From the NCBI RefSeq assembly GCF_017592395.1, contig NZ_JAGFOU010000009.1:1-64000 (forward strand): 64,000 nucleotides of DNA, written 5' to 3'. A model generated the notes under the pieces. That model was not told where the DNA came from. It saw only the letters and a list, made by a program, of their open reading frames with translations, and searched no databases. Of the stretch, positions 42,524 through 51,835 are shown piece by piece (the first letter of the stretch is position 1; every line of letters begins with the position of its first letter). Position numbers and translations under genes: made by a program. Source of the DNA: Actinomyces bowdenii. Its GTDB lineage: Bacteria; Actinomycetota; Actinomycetes; Actinomycetales; Actinomycetaceae.

Positions 42524-44548
42524 TCAGTCCTGGGCGGCCAGGCGCTCCAGGGCGCCGCGGACCACCGCAGGGTCCGTCGTCGGCCACAGGGCGGGCATGG
42601 AGCGGGTGAGGAATCCCGAGTAGCGGGCGGTGCGCAGCCGGGAGTCCAGCACCGCGACCACACCGCGATCACTGGCCCGGCGGATGAGCCTCCCGGCGCC
42701 CTGGGCCAGGAGCAGGGCGGCGTGGGTGGCCGAGACGCTCATGAATCCGTTGCCGCCCGCAGCATTCACAGCCTCGGTGCGCGCCTGGGCCACCGGGTCG
42801 TTGGGACGCGGGAAGGGAATGCGGTCCATGACCACCAGGCGGCAGGTCCTCCCGGGCACATCCACCCCCTGCCACAGGCTGAGCGTGCCCACCAGGCAGG
42901 CCCGCTCATCGGCCGCGAAGGCCTCCACCAGTGCGGGCAGGCTGTCCTCCCCCTGGGCGTGGACCGGCAGATCAGTACTGCCGCGCAGCACCTGCGCCGC
43001 CTCCTGGGCCGCCTGCCGCGAGGAGAACAGCCCCAGCATGCCGCCCTGCGAGGCCTCGGCCAGGGACAGCATCTCATCAAGGGCCGCCTCGGAGATCCCC
43101 GCGGCGGGCCGGGGCAGATGGGCGGCCACATAGAGGATGCCCTGGCGCGGGTAGTCGAAGGGGGAGCCCACATCGAGGCCCTCCCAGGGGTGGCCCGCCA
43201 GCGCCAGCCCCAGGGATCGGGCCACCGGGTCGAAGCTGCCGCCCAGGGCCAGGGTCGCCGAGGTCAGGACCACCGCCCTGTCCGACAGGAGGGCATCGGC
43301 CACCGGCCGTGCCACATCAATGGGTGCGATGAGCAGCCGGGCCGGGTCATTGCCCATGCGGGGCCGCTCCACCCAGGCCACATCGCGGCCCTCGGCCACC
43401 GAGTCCGAGACCATCCTCTCCACGGCATCCAGCAGATCCCCCACCGCGGTGCGGGCCAGTGCCAGGCCACCGGCACCGGCCGCTGCCTCGGCCCCGCCGC
43501 GCTGGCCGGCGGTTCGGGCCTGCTCGCGCACATCCGCGGCCACCCGGCGGGCGGCGGCCTCCAGCACCACGAGGGCATCCCCCAGGACCGCGGGCACCCC
43601 GCCCTCCAGCCGGCCCTCCGGCATCCCGGCCAGCACCAGCTGGAGCTGCTGGCCGGCGGCCTCCAGCTCTGAGACCAGCACCGAGGCGTGCTTGCGCGCC
43701 GTGGCGGCAGTGCGGGCCACCGCCGCCGCGGAGAGCATCACCGTGCCCTGGGAGCGCACCCGGTCAGCCAGCTCATGGGCCTCATCGACCACCAGCACCT
43801 CGTGCTCGGGCAGCAGCCCCGGGTTGCCCGCCGCCACGACCCCCAGCATGGCGTGATTGGTGATCACCACATCAGCCTGGGCGGCCCGGGCCCGGGCCGC
43901 CTCCGCGAAGCAGTCCCGCCTCAGGGGGCAGGAGGCGCCCAGGCACTCGCTCCTGGCCACCGAGACCTGGGCCCAGGCCCGGTCCGAGACCCCGGGCACC
44001 AGATCGTCGCGGTCACCGGTGCTGGTGCGGGCCGCCCACTGCCGCAACCGCACCACCTGCTCCCCCACGCCGGCCTCACCGCCCTCGCCGACCGCCGGCC
44101 GGGCCACCGCCAGCCCGGCGTCGAACAGAGCGCCGTCATCCTCGGGGTACCCGCCCTGGAGCCGGTGGAGGCACAGGTAGTTCTGCCACCCCTTGAGCAG
44201 CGCCGTCACCGGGCGGGTGCCGCTGACCCGCTCCACCGCCTCGGCCGCCAGCGGGGCGTCCTTGACCAGGACCTGCCGCTGAAGGGCCAGGGTCGCGGTG
44301 GAGACCACCACCCGCTGCCCGCCGGCCACCGCGTGGACCATGGCGGGAACCAGGTATCCCAGGGACTTGCCCGTCCCGGTGCCCGCCTGGACCAGCAGAT
44401 GGGAGCCCTCCTCGATGCTGCGGCTCACCCGGGCGGCCATGGCCGCCTGCCCCTGGCGGGGGCTGCCGCCCAGGCGCTCGACGGCGGCCTCCAGGGCCCC
44501 CAGCACCTGCGGCTCGTGCTCCCCGGGCGGGGGCGCCGTGGTCGCCAC
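42524..44548 (-). CDS. DinG/YoaA-like ATP-dependent DNA helicase
   Basis: A superfamily 2, XPD-like helicase of 674 residues from GTG 44548, just after the hflX stop. It has Walker A LVQAGTGTGKSLGYLVPA near 45 and DEAHE as the DEAH box. Four conserved Cys around SECLGASCPLRRDCF are the likely Fe-S ligands. Later motifs are VVLTSATLALGGSFDPVARS and QGAGRLIRRASDRGVV. DinG-type helicases unwind R-loops and damaged forks, and the location beside lexA fits. No SOS box was found directly before it. Confidence 0.88.
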   Translation of the reverse strand: MATTAPPPGEHEPQVLGALEAAVERLGGSPRQGQAAMAARVSRSIEEGSHLLVQAGTGTGKSLGYLVPAMVHAVAGGQRVVVSTATLALQRQVLVKDAPLAAEAVERVSGTRPVTALLKGWQNYLCLHRLQGGYPEDDGALFDAGLAVARPAVGEGGEAGVGEQVVRLRQWAARTSTGDRDDLVPGVSDRAWAQVSVARSECLGASCPLRRDCFAEAARARAAQADVVITNHAMLGVVAAGNPGLLPEHEVLVVDEAHELADRVRSQGTVMLSAAAVARTAATARKHASVLVSELEAAGQQLQLVLAGMPEGRLEGGVPAVLGDALVVLEAAARRVAADVREQARTAGQRGGAEAAAGAGGLALARTAVGDLLDAVERMVSDSVAEGRDVAWVERPRMGNDPARLLIAPIDVARPVADALLSDRAVVLTSATLALGGSFDPVARSLGLALAGHPWEGLDVGSPFDYPRQGILYVAAHLPRPAAGISEAALDEMLSLAEASQGGMLGLFSSRQAAQEAAQVLRGSTDLPVHAQGEDSLPALVEAFAADERACLVGTLSLWQGVDVPGRTCRLVVMDRIPFPRPNDPVAQARTEAVNAAGGNGFMSVSATHAALLLAQGAGRLIRRASDRGVVAVLDSRLRTARYSGFLTRSMPALWPTTDPAVVRGALERLAAQD

Positions 44549-44555
44549 CGGATTC

Positions 44556-46172
44556 TCAGGCCTCCGCCGGTGGGGCGCCGGCCGACTCGAGCTCGGCCGC
44601 CAGGGATGCGCCGACCCGGGCCACGAGCCTGGTGCCGTGGTCGGAGTACTCGATGGTGTCGATCTCGCCCTCGGCATGCACCCGGGAGACCAGGTCGCCG
44701 CGCGAGTAGGGCACCACCAGGTCCACCGTCACCTCGGGGCGCGGGAGCATCTGGTCGATGCGCTCGCGCAGGGCCTCGATCCCCTCCCCGGTGCGCGCCG
44801 AGACCGCCATGGCACCGGGCAGGCGCGTGCGCAGGGCGGCCAGGGTGACGGCGTCGGCCAGGTCGGCCTTGTTGAGCACGATGAGCTCGGGGACCTCCAG
44901 CGCTCCCGGGATCTGCGAGAGCACTGTGCGCACGGCCGCGACCTGGCCGACCGGGTCGGGGTGGGCGGCGTCGACGACGTGCAGGAGCAGGTCGGCACCG
45001 GCCACCTCCTCCAGGGTGGAGCGGAAGGCCTCGATGAGCTCGTGGGGCAGGTTGCGCACGAACCCGACGGTGTCGGTCAGGGTGTAGACGCGCCCATCAG
45101 CGGTCTCGGCCCGGCGCACGGTGGGGTCCAGGGTGGCGAACAGGGCGTCCTGGACCATGATCCCGGCGTCGGTGAGCCGGTTCATCAGCGAGGACTTGCC
45201 GGCATTGGTGTAGCCGGCGATGGCCACCGAGGGGATCCCCCCGCGGCGCCGGGACCCGCGCTTGGCCTCCCGGGAAGGCTCCATGGCCTTGATCTGCCTG
45301 CGCAGCTTGGCCATGCGCTCGCGGATGCGGCGCCGGTCCAGCTCGATCTTGGTCTCGCCGGGGCCGCGCGAGCCGATCCCCTGGCCCCCGGCCACGCGCC
45401 CACCGGCCTGCCGGGACATCGACTCCCCCCAGCCGCGCAGGCGCGGCAGGAGGTACTCCAGCTGGGCGAGCTCGACCTGGGCCTTGCCCTCCCGGGATTT
45501 GGCGTGCTGGGCGAAGATGTCCAGGATAAGGGCAGTGCGGTCCACGACCTTGACGCCCACGGCATCCTCCAGGGCGCGGCGCTGGGAGGGCGCCAGCTCG
45601 CCGTCGACGATGACCGTGTCGGCGCCCGAGGCCGCCACCATCTCCGCCAGCTCGCGGGCCTTGCCGCTTCCCAGGTAGGTGGCCGGGTCGGGGTGGTCGC
45701 GCCTCTGGATGAGGGCGTCGAGGACCTCCGAGCCCGCGGTCTCGGCCAGGGCGGCCAGCTCGCGCAAGGAGGTCTCGGCGTCCTGGGAGTCCTGCTCCTC
45801 GCGGGCGGTGGTGGGGCCCGGGCCCGGGGCGGCCCGCCGGGCGGGCAGGTCCAGGCCGACCAGGACGACCCTCTCCAGGCGGACCTGGCGGTACTCGACC
45901 TCGGAGACGTCCTCGAGCTCGGTGGACAGCCCGGCCACGCGCCGCAGGCCGGCGCGCGCCTCGCGCTCGATGGCACCGTCGTCGACCTCGCCCGGGCCCT
46001 GCCGCCCCCTGGGCGGGACGGCGGAGGCGGTGGACTCCAGAGCGGTGCCCGTGCGCGACAGGACACGGGCGACGATGTCCTCGGCCGTCGTCGCGCGTGC
46101 CGGGACCGTGGAGTCGGTGGAGTCGGCGGAGGCCATGGGCATGACGGGGTCAGGGGTGGGGCGGTGGGTCAC
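44556..46172 (-). CDS. hflX: GTPase HflX
   Basis: A ribosome-associated GTPase that rescues or splits stalled ribosomes. The 538-residue protein starts at GTG 46172 after an AGAAGGAA site. The N-terminal HflX domain has YLGSGKARELAEMV and VIVDGELAPSQRRALEDAVG. The middle helical segment GESMSRQAGGRVAGGQGIGS, then RGPGETKIELDRRRI, is diagnostic. The G domain has GYTNAGKSSLMN (G1), DTVGFVRNLPHELIEAF (G3) and LNKADLAD (G4). About 90 N-terminal residues are low complexity. It lies in the miaA-hflX-dinG-lexA neighbourhood interrupted here by transporter genes. Confidence 0.93.
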   Translation of the reverse strand: MTHRPTPDPVMPMASADSTDSTVPARATTAEDIVARVLSRTGTALESTASAVPPRGRQGPGEVDDGAIEREARAGLRRVAGLSTELEDVSEVEYRQVRLERVVLVGLDLPARRAAPGPGPTTAREEQDSQDAETSLRELAALAETAGSEVLDALIQRRDHPDPATYLGSGKARELAEMVAASGADTVIVDGELAPSQRRALEDAVGVKVVDRTALILDIFAQHAKSREGKAQVELAQLEYLLPRLRGWGESMSRQAGGRVAGGQGIGSRGPGETKIELDRRRIRERMAKLRRQIKAMEPSREAKRGSRRRGGIPSVAIAGYTNAGKSSLMNRLTDAGIMVQDALFATLDPTVRRAETADGRVYTLTDTVGFVRNLPHELIEAFRSTLEEVAGADLLLHVVDAAHPDPVGQVAAVRTVLSQIPGALEVPELIVLNKADLADAVTLAALRTRLPGAMAVSARTGEGIEALRERIDQMLPRPEVTVDLVVPYSRGDLVSRVHAEGEIDTIEYSDHGTRLVARVGASLAAELESAGAPPAEA

Positions 46173-46394
46173 GGGGGGTTCCTTCTCATGAGCAGGTGCG
46201 TCGGCCCGCTCCCGGGCGGGAGGGGGCGGCCCGGGGGCCGTCGGGCCGGCAGGGGGCCGGGGGTCGTGTGCCTGCGGCGTCACAGGCCGCTCAGCGCATG
46301 CGAAGGATCCACATGGGGCAGGACTATAGCCCCCCGGCACCGCAGGAGGCCAGTCCGGCCCGGGCGCGCGCCTCGAGGCGCTGGGGCGGCTCGA

Positions 46395-46400
46395 TACCCT
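46395..46400 (+). promoter_or_regulatory. TANNNT -10 box (TACCCT), leaderless start for the MFS gene
   Basis: TACCCT lies seven bases before GTG 46408; no ribosome site. Confidence 0.45.
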
Positions 46401-46407
46401 GGGCGCT

Positions 46408-47805
46408 GTGAGTCACGCCCCCGCCGCTGATGAGCGCTCGTCCGCCCCCGCACCCTCCCTGCGCAACACCCTGGTCACCCGCCAGGGCCACCTGGTGATG
46501 GCCATGCTCGTGGTCGAGCTGCTGGCCGGGATGCAGATCTACATCAACCAGACCGTCCTGCCCCTGCTGGCCACCGAGCTGCACGCCCGCAGCCACTACG
46601 GGCTGGTGACGGCGGCGGCTCAGGTGCCCACCTTCCTGACCATGCCGCTGGGCGGGGCGATGCTGGCCCGCTGGCGGGCCGATCGGCTCATGACGGCGCT
46701 GACGGCCCTGCTGGTGGCGGGGGCGGTCCTGGGCGCTCTGGCCCCGGGCATCGAGGTGTACGTGGCGGGGGAGATCCTGCGGGGCCTGGCGGCCGGGGCG
46801 CTGGCCACCGTGTCGATGGGCGTGCTCGTGGCGGGCCTGCCCGATGCCTGGCGGCGCCTGTTCCTGGCCGTGGGGTCGGCGACCTGGGTGGTCTCCTCCC
46901 TCCTGGGCCCCGCCTACGCCGCCACCATCTCCGAGCTCTACGGCTGGCGCTGGGCGCTGGTGGCCTACATCCCCCTCCTCATCGGGGCGAGGCTGGTGAT
47001 GTCCCGTGAGATCCGCGGCCTGCGAGTGGGCCAGGAGGAGGGCGCCACAGCACCATGGCCGGCGGCGCTGGCCCTGGCGGGCGGGGTGGGGGCCATCGGG
47101 GTCCTGCCCGCGGCCAGCCCCTGGTTCTGGCCGGGCTGCGCCGTGGGGGTGGCGGCGGCACTGTGGGCCTGCGCGCGGGTCTTCCCACCCGGCACGCTGC
47201 GCCTGGCCCCGGGGCGACGGGCCGGGATCGCGACCCTGGCCTGGGTCTGCACCGCCTACCTGGCCCTGGACTACCTCGTGGCCCCCGCGGCCCACGACGT
47301 CCTGGGCCTGGACGCGGACATGATCGGCTGGGCGCTGACGACGGCGGGGGTGGCCTGGTCCGTGGTGGCCATGTGGAGCGGCTCCAGGCCCGCCCGGGCG
47401 CCTGGCCGCTACATGCGCAGGATCCGCCTGGGAGCGGTGTGCTTCGTCGTCGGCGGGCTGGTCATGGCGGAGGCCTTCCACGGGCAGGCGCCCTGGTGGT
47501 GCCTGCACGTGGGCTTCACCCTGGCGGGGGCGGGCATGGGCCTGACCCACCAGGACACGATCATCCGCTGCGTGAGCCAGCCCCCGGCGGAGGGCGACCG
47601 GGCCGGGGACGGCATCTCCGAGGCCCGCTCCGCCACCTCGGTGACCATCGCCTCGGCGGCGGGCGCCGCCACCCTGGGCACCCTGGCGGCCGCCTTCGTG
47701 GCCCCCACCGATCTGGGGGTGGAGCAGGACCGGCTGGTGGGGATCGTCCTCGTCCTGGTGGTCCTGCTGGCGGCCACCCCGCTGCTGGCGCGGCGGGCGG
47801 CCTGA
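46408..47805 (+). CDS. MFS transporter, 12-helix type
   Basis: A 465-residue membrane protein starting at GTG 46408. Hydrophobic helices run from about residue 30 to the end. The motif-A-like loop between helices 2 and 3 reads GGAMLARWRADRLMTALTAL. A second-half motif is weak. The substrate cannot be predicted; drug or metabolite efflux is typical. It sits alone between divergent hflX and a downstream repeat element. Confidence 0.8.
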   Translation: MSHAPAADERSSAPAPSLRNTLVTRQGHLVMAMLVVELLAGMQIYINQTVLPLLATELHARSHYGLVTAAAQVPTFLTMPLGGAMLARWRADRLMTALTALLVAGAVLGALAPGIEVYVAGEILRGLAAGALATVSMGVLVAGLPDAWRRLFLAVGSATWVVSSLLGPAYAATISELYGWRWALVAYIPLLIGARLVMSREIRGLRVGQEEGATAPWPAALALAGGVGAIGVLPAASPWFWPGCAVGVAAALWACARVFPPGTLRLAPGRRAGIATLAWVCTAYLALDYLVAPAAHDVLGLDADMIGWALTTAGVAWSVVAMWSGSRPARAPGRYMRRIRLGAVCFVVGGLVMAEAFHGQAPWWCLHVGFTLAGAGMGLTHQDTIIRCVSQPPAEGDRAGDGISEARSATSVTIASAAGAATLGTLAAAFVAPTDLGVEQDRLVGIVLVLVVLLAATPLLARRAA

Positions 47806-47823
47806 GCCACCCCGCCCCTCCTG

Positions 47824-48011
47824 CTGCACATCTTCACCGGCCGGCCTCCTGCAGGAACCGCATGATTCCGGCAGTGCTGGGCCGGCTCGCCAGCTGCAGG
47901 GCCGTGAAGATGTGCAGCACGGGGGCCGTTGCACATCTTCGGACCCGGATCCGGCCCAGGACCCCGGGTTCTGCGCATGATGGCGTTGGGGGCCCGGTTG
48001 AAGATGTGCAG
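47824..48011. repeat. Composite inverted-repeat element, locus 2 (four 12-mer arms)
   Basis: Arms at 47825-47836 and 47930-47941 (TGCACATCTTC plus A or G) and at 47905-47916 and 47999-48010 (TGAAGATGTGCA). The first unit is 92 bp, the spacer 13 bp and the second unit 81 bp. This repeats the layout at 13932-14130, with one unit about one helical turn shorter. It lies between the MFS gene and the methyltransferase gene. Confidence 0.8.
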
Positions 48012-48039
48012 CGCGGGAATGGCGGCGGATGGGGGGCGG

Positions 48040-48045
48040 TAGCCT
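48040..48045 (+). promoter_or_regulatory. TANNNT -10 box (TAGCCT), leaderless start for the methyltransferase
   Basis: TAGCCT ends seven bases before GTG 48053, 30 bases after the repeat element. Confidence 0.5.
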
Positions 48046-48052
48046 GGCGGGT

Positions 48053-48673
48053 GTGAGCGAGCAGCACTACTTCAGCCCCGCGCCCCCGGCTCCCGCGCAG
48101 GAGCGATCTCACCGCCTCCTCATCAACGGCCACCACTACGAGGTGGTCACCGCCTCAGGCGTCTTCAGCGCCGATCGCCTGGACAAGGGCACCCAGGTGC
48201 TGCTGGACCATGCCCCCCTGCCCCCGCAGGAGGGGACCCTGCTGGACCTGGGCTGCGGCTGGGGGCCCATCGCACTGGCCCTGGCGCAGGCCTCCCCCGG
48301 GGCGCAGGTGCTGGCCGCTGATGTCAACGAGCGCGCCGTGGAGCTCACCGCGCGCAACGCGGAGCGCGCGGGCCTGGGCAATGTCAGGGCCTGCGCGGCC
48401 GATGACCTGCTCGACGAGCTGCGGTCCTCTGGCCGGAGGGTGGACCTCATCTGGTCCAACCCGCCGGTGCGCATCGGCAAGGCGGCCCTGCACGAGCTGC
48501 TGGGCACCTGGCTGGCCCTGCTGTCACCGGGCGGCGAGGCCTGGCTGGTGGTGGGCAGAAACCTGGGCGCTGATTCCTTGGCGCGGTGGTTGACCGGCCA
48601 GGGCTGGCCCACGACGAAGGAGGCCTCCTCCAAGGGCTTCCGGGTGCTGCGCGTCGCCCGTCCCGAGGGCTGA
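48053..48673 (+). CDS. RsmC-like class I SAM-dependent methyltransferase
   Basis: A 206-residue protein from GTG 48053. It begins SEQHYFSPAPPAP, has TASGVFSADRLDKGTQVLLD, then SAM motif I LLDLGCGWGPIALALAQ and the catalytic NPPVRIGK. These match the C-terminal (catalytic) domain of RsmC, the 16S rRNA G1207 methyltransferase. The N-terminal pseudo-methyltransferase half of proteobacterial RsmC is missing, as is normal in actinobacterial homologues. The rRNA target is inferred. Confidence 0.87.
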   Translation: MSEQHYFSPAPPAPAQERSHRLLINGHHYEVVTASGVFSADRLDKGTQVLLDHAPLPPQEGTLLDLGCGWGPIALALAQASPGAQVLAADVNERAVELTARNAERAGLGNVRACAADDLLDELRSSGRRVDLIWSNPPVRIGKAALHELLGTWLALLSPGGEAWLVVGRNLGADSLARWLTGQGWPTTKEASSKGFRVLRVARPEG

Positions 48674-48687
48674 CGCCGGCAGCCCCC

Positions 48688-50304
48688 TCAGGCCCTGCGC
48701 TGCGCGCGCTTGGCGATGCGCAGGTCGGCCGCCGCCACCGCAGCCGCCAGGGCGATGATGAGGATCTCCACGGCCAGGCCCACCTGGGTGGCCGCCCCCC
48801 AGCCCCAGCGCTCGGCGACGGCGAAGGCCAGGCCGGTGATCATCGCGATGCCGATGGAGGTGCCGATCCGCTGACCCGTCTGCATGACGCCTCCGGCGGC
48901 TCCAGCATGCTCCACGGGCACATCCGCCAGGGACAGCGTCTGGTTGGGGGTGACCACCAGCCCCTGGCCGATGCCCAGGATGCCCAGGGTCACCGCCATC
49001 CACCAGGGGCTCCACCCGGCACCGGCCTGGAGGCGGACCGCCCCGATCGAGGCGGCCATCCCCATGATGGCCAGGGCCATGCCCCACATGACCATGGCCC
49101 GGCCCGCCCGGGTCGCCCTCCGGCCGGCGGCCGCGGAGGAGGCCCCGCTGGCCAGCGCTGCGGGCACGGAGATGAGCCCGCTGGCCAGCGCACTGAGGCC
49201 CAGGCCGCTCTGCACGTACTGGACGATGATGAGCCACACCGCGGTGTACCCCATGAAGTAGATGGAGATCGCCAGGCTGCCGAAGGCGAAGGAGGGGATG
49301 CGGAACAGCTCCAGGTCCACCATGGGGGACCTGCCGCGCCCGGCGTAGCGCCGCTCCCATGCCACCCAGGCCAGGATGACCAGGAGGCCCACGACGAGGA
49401 TCGACCAGATCCACCCGCCGTGTCCGGCGGCCGTGAAGGGCGCCATGATGAGGACGGTGCCCATCGTGAGCAGGAGCATGCCCACCGGGTCGAGATCGGG
49501 ACGGGCGCGTCGGGAGGGGCCCTGGGCGGACCGGGGCGCCGCGCTCCCCCGGCGGCCTCCGCCCGCGGCATCGACGGCGGTGGGGCCGGCGCCGGCCGAA
49601 CCGCCCCGCCCCGCCCGGCTCCAGGCGCTGGCGGGTAGGGCGCGCCAGGCCGCCCAGGCGCCCGCCAGGGCGAAGGGAACGTTGATGAGGAAGGAGGACC
49701 GCCAGCCCCACTGCGGGCCGAGCCAGCCGATGAGCACCCCGGCCAGGATCGGCCCGAGCGCCACCGAGATGCCGATGATGCCGCCGAGCAGCCCGAAGGC
49801 CCGCCCTCGCAGTTCCCCGGCGAAGTACTGCTGGATCATGCCGGTGACCTGCGGGTTGAACAGGCCCGCGCCGATGCCTGTGAGCAGGCGCGCCAGGTTG
49901 AGGGTGATGATGTCGGGGGCCAGTCCCGAGGCCAGCGAGCCCACTCCGAAGACGAGCAGCCCGATGATGAACAGCCGGCCGCGCCCCAGCACGTCGCCGG
50001 CCCGGCCCGCGGGCACCAGGAGCACCCCGAAGACCAGGGCGTATCCGGAGACCAGCAGCTGCAGCCCGCCGCTGCCGGTGCCCAGGCCGCTGCCGATGGC
50101 GGGCAGGACGACGTTGATGCTGGAGACCGCCAGCAGCGAGACGAAGGCCGGGATGAGGACGATGGCCAGGAGGCTGCGCTGCCCGGGGGTCATGGCGGGG
50201 CGGCCGGATGAGCGGTCCGCGGGGGCCGCCGGGCCGGTGGGCTCGGAGGAGTCGGAGGAGTCGGAGGAGTCGGAGGAGTCGGAGGAGTCTGGCAGTGCGG
50301 GCAC
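48688..50304 (-). CDS. MFS transporter, DHA2 family (EmrB/QacA-like, 14 helices)
   Basis: A 538-residue multidrug-type exporter starting at GTG 50304. The cytoplasmic N-terminus has a (DSS)5 repeat from 9-bp DNA units. Helices start near residue 44 (LLAIVLIPAFVSLLAVSSIN). Motif A reads AGRAGDVLGRGRLFIIGLL, and motif C-like glycines occur in GLLGGIIGISVALGPILAGV. A hydrophilic Gly/Arg-rich loop of about 45 residues splits the protein near 230-275. The substrate is unknown. It is divergent from brnQ's side only through intergenic DNA and convergent with the methyltransferase gene. Confidence 0.87.
   Translation of the reverse strand: MPALPDSSDSSDSSDSSDSSEPTGPAAPADRSSGRPAMTPGQRSLLAIVLIPAFVSLLAVSSINVVLPAIGSGLGTGSGGLQLLVSGYALVFGVLLVPAGRAGDVLGRGRLFIIGLLVFGVGSLASGLAPDIITLNLARLLTGIGAGLFNPQVTGMIQQYFAGELRGRAFGLLGGIIGISVALGPILAGVLIGWLGPQWGWRSSFLINVPFALAGAWAAWRALPASAWSRAGRGGSAGAGPTAVDAAGGGRRGSAAPRSAQGPSRRARPDLDPVGMLLLTMGTVLIMAPFTAAGHGGWIWSILVVGLLVILAWVAWERRYAGRGRSPMVDLELFRIPSFAFGSLAISIYFMGYTAVWLIIVQYVQSGLGLSALASGLISVPAALASGASSAAAGRRATRAGRAMVMWGMALAIMGMAASIGAVRLQAGAGWSPWWMAVTLGILGIGQGLVVTPNQTLSLADVPVEHAGAAGGVMQTGQRIGTSIGIAMITGLAFAVAERWGWGAATQVGLAVEILIIALAAAVAAADLRIAKRAQRRA
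50245..50289. repeat. 9-bp tandem repeat, five copies (in MFS N-terminus)
   Basis: GGAGGAGTC repeated five times, coding Asp-Ser-Ser units near residues 6-20 of the transporter. Because the unit is a multiple of three, copy changes alter length, not frame. Confidence 0.9.
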
Positions 50305-50310
50305 CGGGCG

Positions 50311-50316
50311 AGGCTA
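50311..50316 (-). promoter_or_regulatory. TANNNT -10 box (TAGCCT), leaderless start for the DHA2 transporter
   Basis: Minus-strand TAGCCT lies six bases before GTG 50304; no ribosome site. Confidence 0.5.
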
Positions 50317-50360
50317 TTCCTCCGGGCCCTCGGTCGTACAGCGCCGGGGCCCTGCGCGGA

Positions 50361-51764
50361 TCATGACTCGGGGCACTGCTCGGCGGGCGCCTGCGCGGGC
50401 CCCCCGGGGGCCGACCAGCGCCCGCGGCGCCGGTCGATGACCAGGCCGATCCCCAGGGCGAGCAGGGCCGGCAGGATCCATCCGGTCGAGGCGCTCCAGG
50501 CCCCGGTGCGCGCCAGGGCCTGGCCGGGGGCGGACCAGCCGAGCTCCTCCAGGGCGGAGACGGCCCCCAGCACTCCGGCCACGGCGACCGGCCAGGTGTA
50601 GGCGGCCCGCAGGCGCCCGGGGATGAGGGCGTCCAGGAGCGTGACCACCACCAGGCTGATCGTCATCGGGTAGAGCAGGAGCGTCAGGGGCGAGACGATG
50701 GTCAGGATCGCGCCGAGCCCGAGGTTGGCCAGCGCCGTCGCCAGGGCGGCGGCGCCCAGGAGCTGGCGGTTGAAGGGCACCGCGGGCCAGGCGGCGTAGG
50801 CGTATCCCGCCCAGGCGGCCAGGAGGCCCACCACCGTGGTCAGGCAGGCCAGGATGACGATGGCGGCGAAGATGACGACGCCGAGGGCCCCCAGCGCCTG
50901 GGCGGCTGCGGTCCGCAGGAGGGCGGCGCCGTCGTCGGCGGGCCCGGGGGTGCGGGCGCCCACGAGGGCCAGGCCGATGTAGACGCAGGCCAGGAGGGCA
51001 GCGGCGATGAGGCCCGCCGCTGAGGTGGCCCTCAGGATCTGGCGGGGCCGCCTCAGGCCCCGCTGGCGCAGGGAGGTGATGACGACGATGCCGAAGACGG
51101 TGGCGGCCAGCACATCCATGGTCAGGTAGCCCTGGGTCAGGCCGGTGCCCAGGGGCGCCTGGGCGTAGGGGCCCTCGGCGGGCCGGGGTGTCCCGGGGGC
51201 GGTGAGCAGTATCGTCCCGCACAGGAGGGCCAGCAGGGCCAGGAGCGCGGGCGTCAGCCACCGGCCGATGGAGTTGGTCATCGTCGTGGGCCGCATGGCG
51301 ATGAGGAGGGCCAGGCCGAGGAAGACGACGATGTGGAGGGCCAGGGCCCAGCCCCCGGGCCTGAGTCCCGCCAGCTCCAGGACCGGGCGGGTGGCCAGCT
51401 CGTAGGCGACGGTGACCACGCGGGGCACGGCGTAGAGCGGGCCGATCGACAGGTAGACGGCCAGGGGCATGAGCACCCCGAAGCGCGGCCCCACCCGGCG
51501 GGCCAGCCCCAGGATGCCCTCCCCGGAGGTGGACACTGCCATGATCGCCACCAGTGGCATGAGCACGCCGGTGGTCAGGAAGCCCACCAGCACGGCCGGC
51601 AGCCCGCTGCCCGCCGAGGCCCCCAGGACCGGGGGGAAGATGAGGTTGCCGGCGCCGAAGAAGAGGGCGAAGAGCATGAGACCGGTGGTCACGGTGCTCA
51701 GGGCGCCCGCAGCGCTCCGGGGCTGCGAGGACGGCGCTGTCCTGTCGATGGATGGGTGGCTCAC
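50361..51764 (-). CDS. brnQ: Branched-chain amino acid transport system II carrier protein
   Basis: A sodium-coupled transporter for leucine, isoleucine and valine. The 467-residue protein starts at GTG 51764; ATG 51794 would add ten residues. The family start TTGLMLFALFFGAGNLIFPP is present near 30, followed by LVGFLTTGVLMPLVAIMAV and GPLYAVPRVVTVAYEL. Twelve hydrophobic segments are suggested, with an Ala/Pro-rich short C-terminus. It lies between dapF and the DHA2 gene and breaks the usual dapF-hflX adjacency. Confidence 0.9.
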   Translation of the reverse strand: MSHPSIDRTAPSSQPRSAAGALSTVTTGLMLFALFFGAGNLIFPPVLGASAGSGLPAVLVGFLTTGVLMPLVAIMAVSTSGEGILGLARRVGPRFGVLMPLAVYLSIGPLYAVPRVVTVAYELATRPVLELAGLRPGGWALALHIVVFLGLALLIAMRPTTMTNSIGRWLTPALLALLALLCGTILLTAPGTPRPAEGPYAQAPLGTGLTQGYLTMDVLAATVFGIVVITSLRQRGLRRPRQILRATSAAGLIAAALLACVYIGLALVGARTPGPADDGAALLRTAAAQALGALGVVIFAAIVILACLTTVVGLLAAWAGYAYAAWPAVPFNRQLLGAAALATALANLGLGAILTIVSPLTLLLYPMTISLVVVTLLDALIPGRLRAAYTWPVAVAGVLGAVSALEELGWSAPGQALARTGAWSASTGWILPALLALGIGLVIDRRRGRWSAPGGPAQAPAEQCPES

Positions 51765-51835
51765 GGTGTCTTCTCTTGGCTCGTGCCGGGACATTCGGGT
51801 CGCGGCAAGCGGGTCATGGGTCGATGGCTCGGGGC

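Noticed and set aside
42450-44600. SOS box upstream of the DinG-like gene
   Set aside because: No TCGAAC-N4-GTTCGA-like sequence near its start; it probably follows hflX in one transcript.
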